DNA of 64,000 nucleotides from Flavobacterium hankyongi. Its GTDB lineage: Bacteria; Bacteroidota; Bacteroidia; Flavobacteriales; Flavobacteriaceae. The DNA lies in contig NZ_CP085725.1 of NCBI RefSeq assembly GCF_036840915.1, forward strand, positions 1,364,001 to 1,428,000. Reading direction: 5' to 3'. A program made the position numbers and the translations under genes. Numbering within the stretch: position 1 is the first letter of the stretch; every line of letters begins with the position of its first letter. Shown one piece after another: positions 62,924-64,000 of this stretch. The notes under the pieces were generated by a model. The model was given only the letters and a program-made list of their open reading frames with translations. It was not told where the DNA came from and searched no databases.

Positions 62924-64000
62924 TATGTCCTCTTGAAACAATTTCTTTCGTTCTCATGGAATCTAGTTTTCTTTCAATCTTTCCTAATATTGAATAACCG
63001 TATGGTGATTTACTTCCTGCTATGAATTCAATTCTTGGTATTTTATCGTTTATTTTTCTTATTTGTTCATCACTCTCAAAAAACATCATACCTCCTGAAG
63101 AAAATTCAAGTAACTGATTAGAAATAGTACTAGTCATTTCAAACATGGATAATAACTCTTCACAATGACCAACATCTTTATTTTCTTTAACTGGTAATAC
63201 CAAATTGTACAAATCTCCTTTGGTTTCAATACCATCATAACTTATATGTGTTGAGTTATATTTAATAGCATCTATATCTTTATTATTTCTAATCCATTGG
63301 AGTAATAGTTGAGGAAAAATATATTCAGGTTTGAAACTATCGTCATAATTATTAACTTTCACAGAGCAGCAAGCTATAAGAGGCCAAGTCATTAGATACT
63401 TATAAGCAATGTCAGAATAATAATTATTTGATATGTTGCTACCTGTTAAATCTAAATATTTTATTTTTTGAACGCTTTTCAATCGAACCGCTTGAAAATT
63501 ATTAACAGAAGGTCTTTTTAGCTCTTCCCAAGCTACATATAGTGTTTTGCTTAAATATAGCGAAGGAAATCCTGGGATACTATATCTTTGGGTATTAACT
63601 CTATTTCGTAACTCAAACGGGATGTGAAACATTTCTGTTTGATTCAGCGCAAAATTTTCCTTTTTAATCCTGATGCGATAAAAATTTTGGTCAGTATCAA
63701 ATGAATTTATATTAAAAATTTGTTTGTACTTTTTTGCTCTATTATCCAATGTATCACTAAACTTTTGATAAGAATTGGAAGGCTGACCGTTTAAATAAAA
63801 ATTTAGTGTGTCCTTTAAACCTTCTATGAATTCTGACTGTATTCTAATTGTGTTAGATATTTTTTTTGTCCCAGAAAGTCCATCAATTTTAAAACTTTCT
63901 TCCGTTATTTTTCCCAATAACTCTAAATAGTCATCTAAAGTTTTAAACAGGAAAGTTCTGAATGAATCTTGGGAACTTTTTTTAAGTGGTAAATGCAAAA
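62913..64000 (-). CDS. RES-domain protein with N-terminal extension (cut by right edge)
   Basis: At least 361 residues; the frame is open to the right edge and the only start candidate inside is a TTG at 63998, so the real start probably lies outside. A helical N-terminal region (about 1-95) precedes a RES domain with 'FYRIRIKKENF', 'NTQRYSIPGFPSLYLSKTL' and the Glu in YVAWEEL. RES domains are NAD+-degrading toxins, usually paired with a Xre antitoxin; the extension could be the HEPN/RES N-terminal type domain. No antitoxin is visible in the window. The 3' end overlaps the HEPN gene on the other strand by 11 bp. Confidence 0.8.
   Translation of the reverse strand, partial: LHLPLKKSSQDSFRTFLFKTLDDYLELLGKITEESFKIDGLSGTKKISNTIRIQSEFIEGLKDTLNFYLNGQPSNSYQKFSDTLDNRAKKYKQIFNINSFDTDQNFYRIRIKKENFALNQTEMFHIPFELRNRVNTQRYSIPGFPSLYLSKTLYVAWEELKRPSVNNFQAVRLKSVQKIKYLDLTGSNISNNYYSDIAYKYLMTWPLIACCSVKVNNYDDSFKPEYIFPQLLLQWIRNNKDIDAIKYNSTHISYDGIETKGDLYNLVLPVKENKDVGHCEELLSMFEMTSTISNQLLEFSSGGMMFFESDEQIRKINDKIPRIEFIAGSKSPYGYSILGKIERKLDSMRTKEIVSRGHINS

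Overview
The window is AT-rich chromosomal DNA from a member of the Bacteroidota, most likely Flavobacterium or a close relative in the Flavobacteriaceae. The evidence is three secreted proteins with type IX secretion (T9SS) type A C-terminal sorting domains, SusC-like/TonB-dependent receptors, a DUF4249 lipoprotein, LytTR-type two-component pairs, a PafA-type phosphatase, DUF6443 RHS proteins and promoters of the Bacteroidota type (TTTG / TAnnTTTG). No rRNA, tRNA, CRISPR array, transposase or integrase was seen.

Layout. 1-5.4 kb: end of a TonB-dependent receptor with its DUF4249 lipoprotein, a thiamine diphosphokinase, and a compact thioredoxin / ApbE / DUF4266 / DUF3570 run that looks like an envelope redox module. 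5.4-9.4 kb: rlmF, a lipoprotein hydrolase, uvrB. 9.5-18.7 kb: a LamG-type T9SS protein, a propeller-type LytS/LytTR pair, an esterase, DUF1456, a decayed papain-like gene and a regulator-like hypothetical. 18.7-33.6 kb: sucC, lysA, an ArsR/SRPBCC operon, pafA, a nitronate monooxygenase, a T9SS subtilisin, mnmA, a YwqK-like MORN protein and a second LytTR/kinase pair divergent from a TonB-type receptor. 33.8-49.2 kb: receptor, fasciclin lipoprotein, then a reverse-strand housekeeping block (proC, yidC, pyrG, a TlpA thioredoxin, OsmC, two LysM proteins, guaA).

49.2-64 kb is clearly accessory. It starts with repeats: three 33-bp units built of 11-bp subunits, a 249-aa Bacteroidota-only type protein, and 2.5 tandem copies of a 293-bp unit, each carrying the same 28-32-codon small ORF whose start codon lies in a hairpin loop. 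A well-formed promoter then leads a four-gene operon: a seven-repeat T9SS-sorted protein, two large RHS proteins and a small lipoprotein that may be the immunity partner of the RHS tail. Next come a winged-helix/TIR protein, an ApeA-like HEPN protein and a RES-domain protein cut by the right edge, together a putative defence island. Two copies of a roughly 70-bp 'NPFP-tail plus terminator' module flank the TIR gene and look like scars of cassette exchange.

The most promising undescribed items are the 293-bp repeat with its microprotein/hairpin, the duplicated tail-terminator module around the TIR gene, and the uncharacterised RHS C-terminal domain with its adjacent lipoprotein. All functional calls come from reading the sequence only; no database search or folding program was run.
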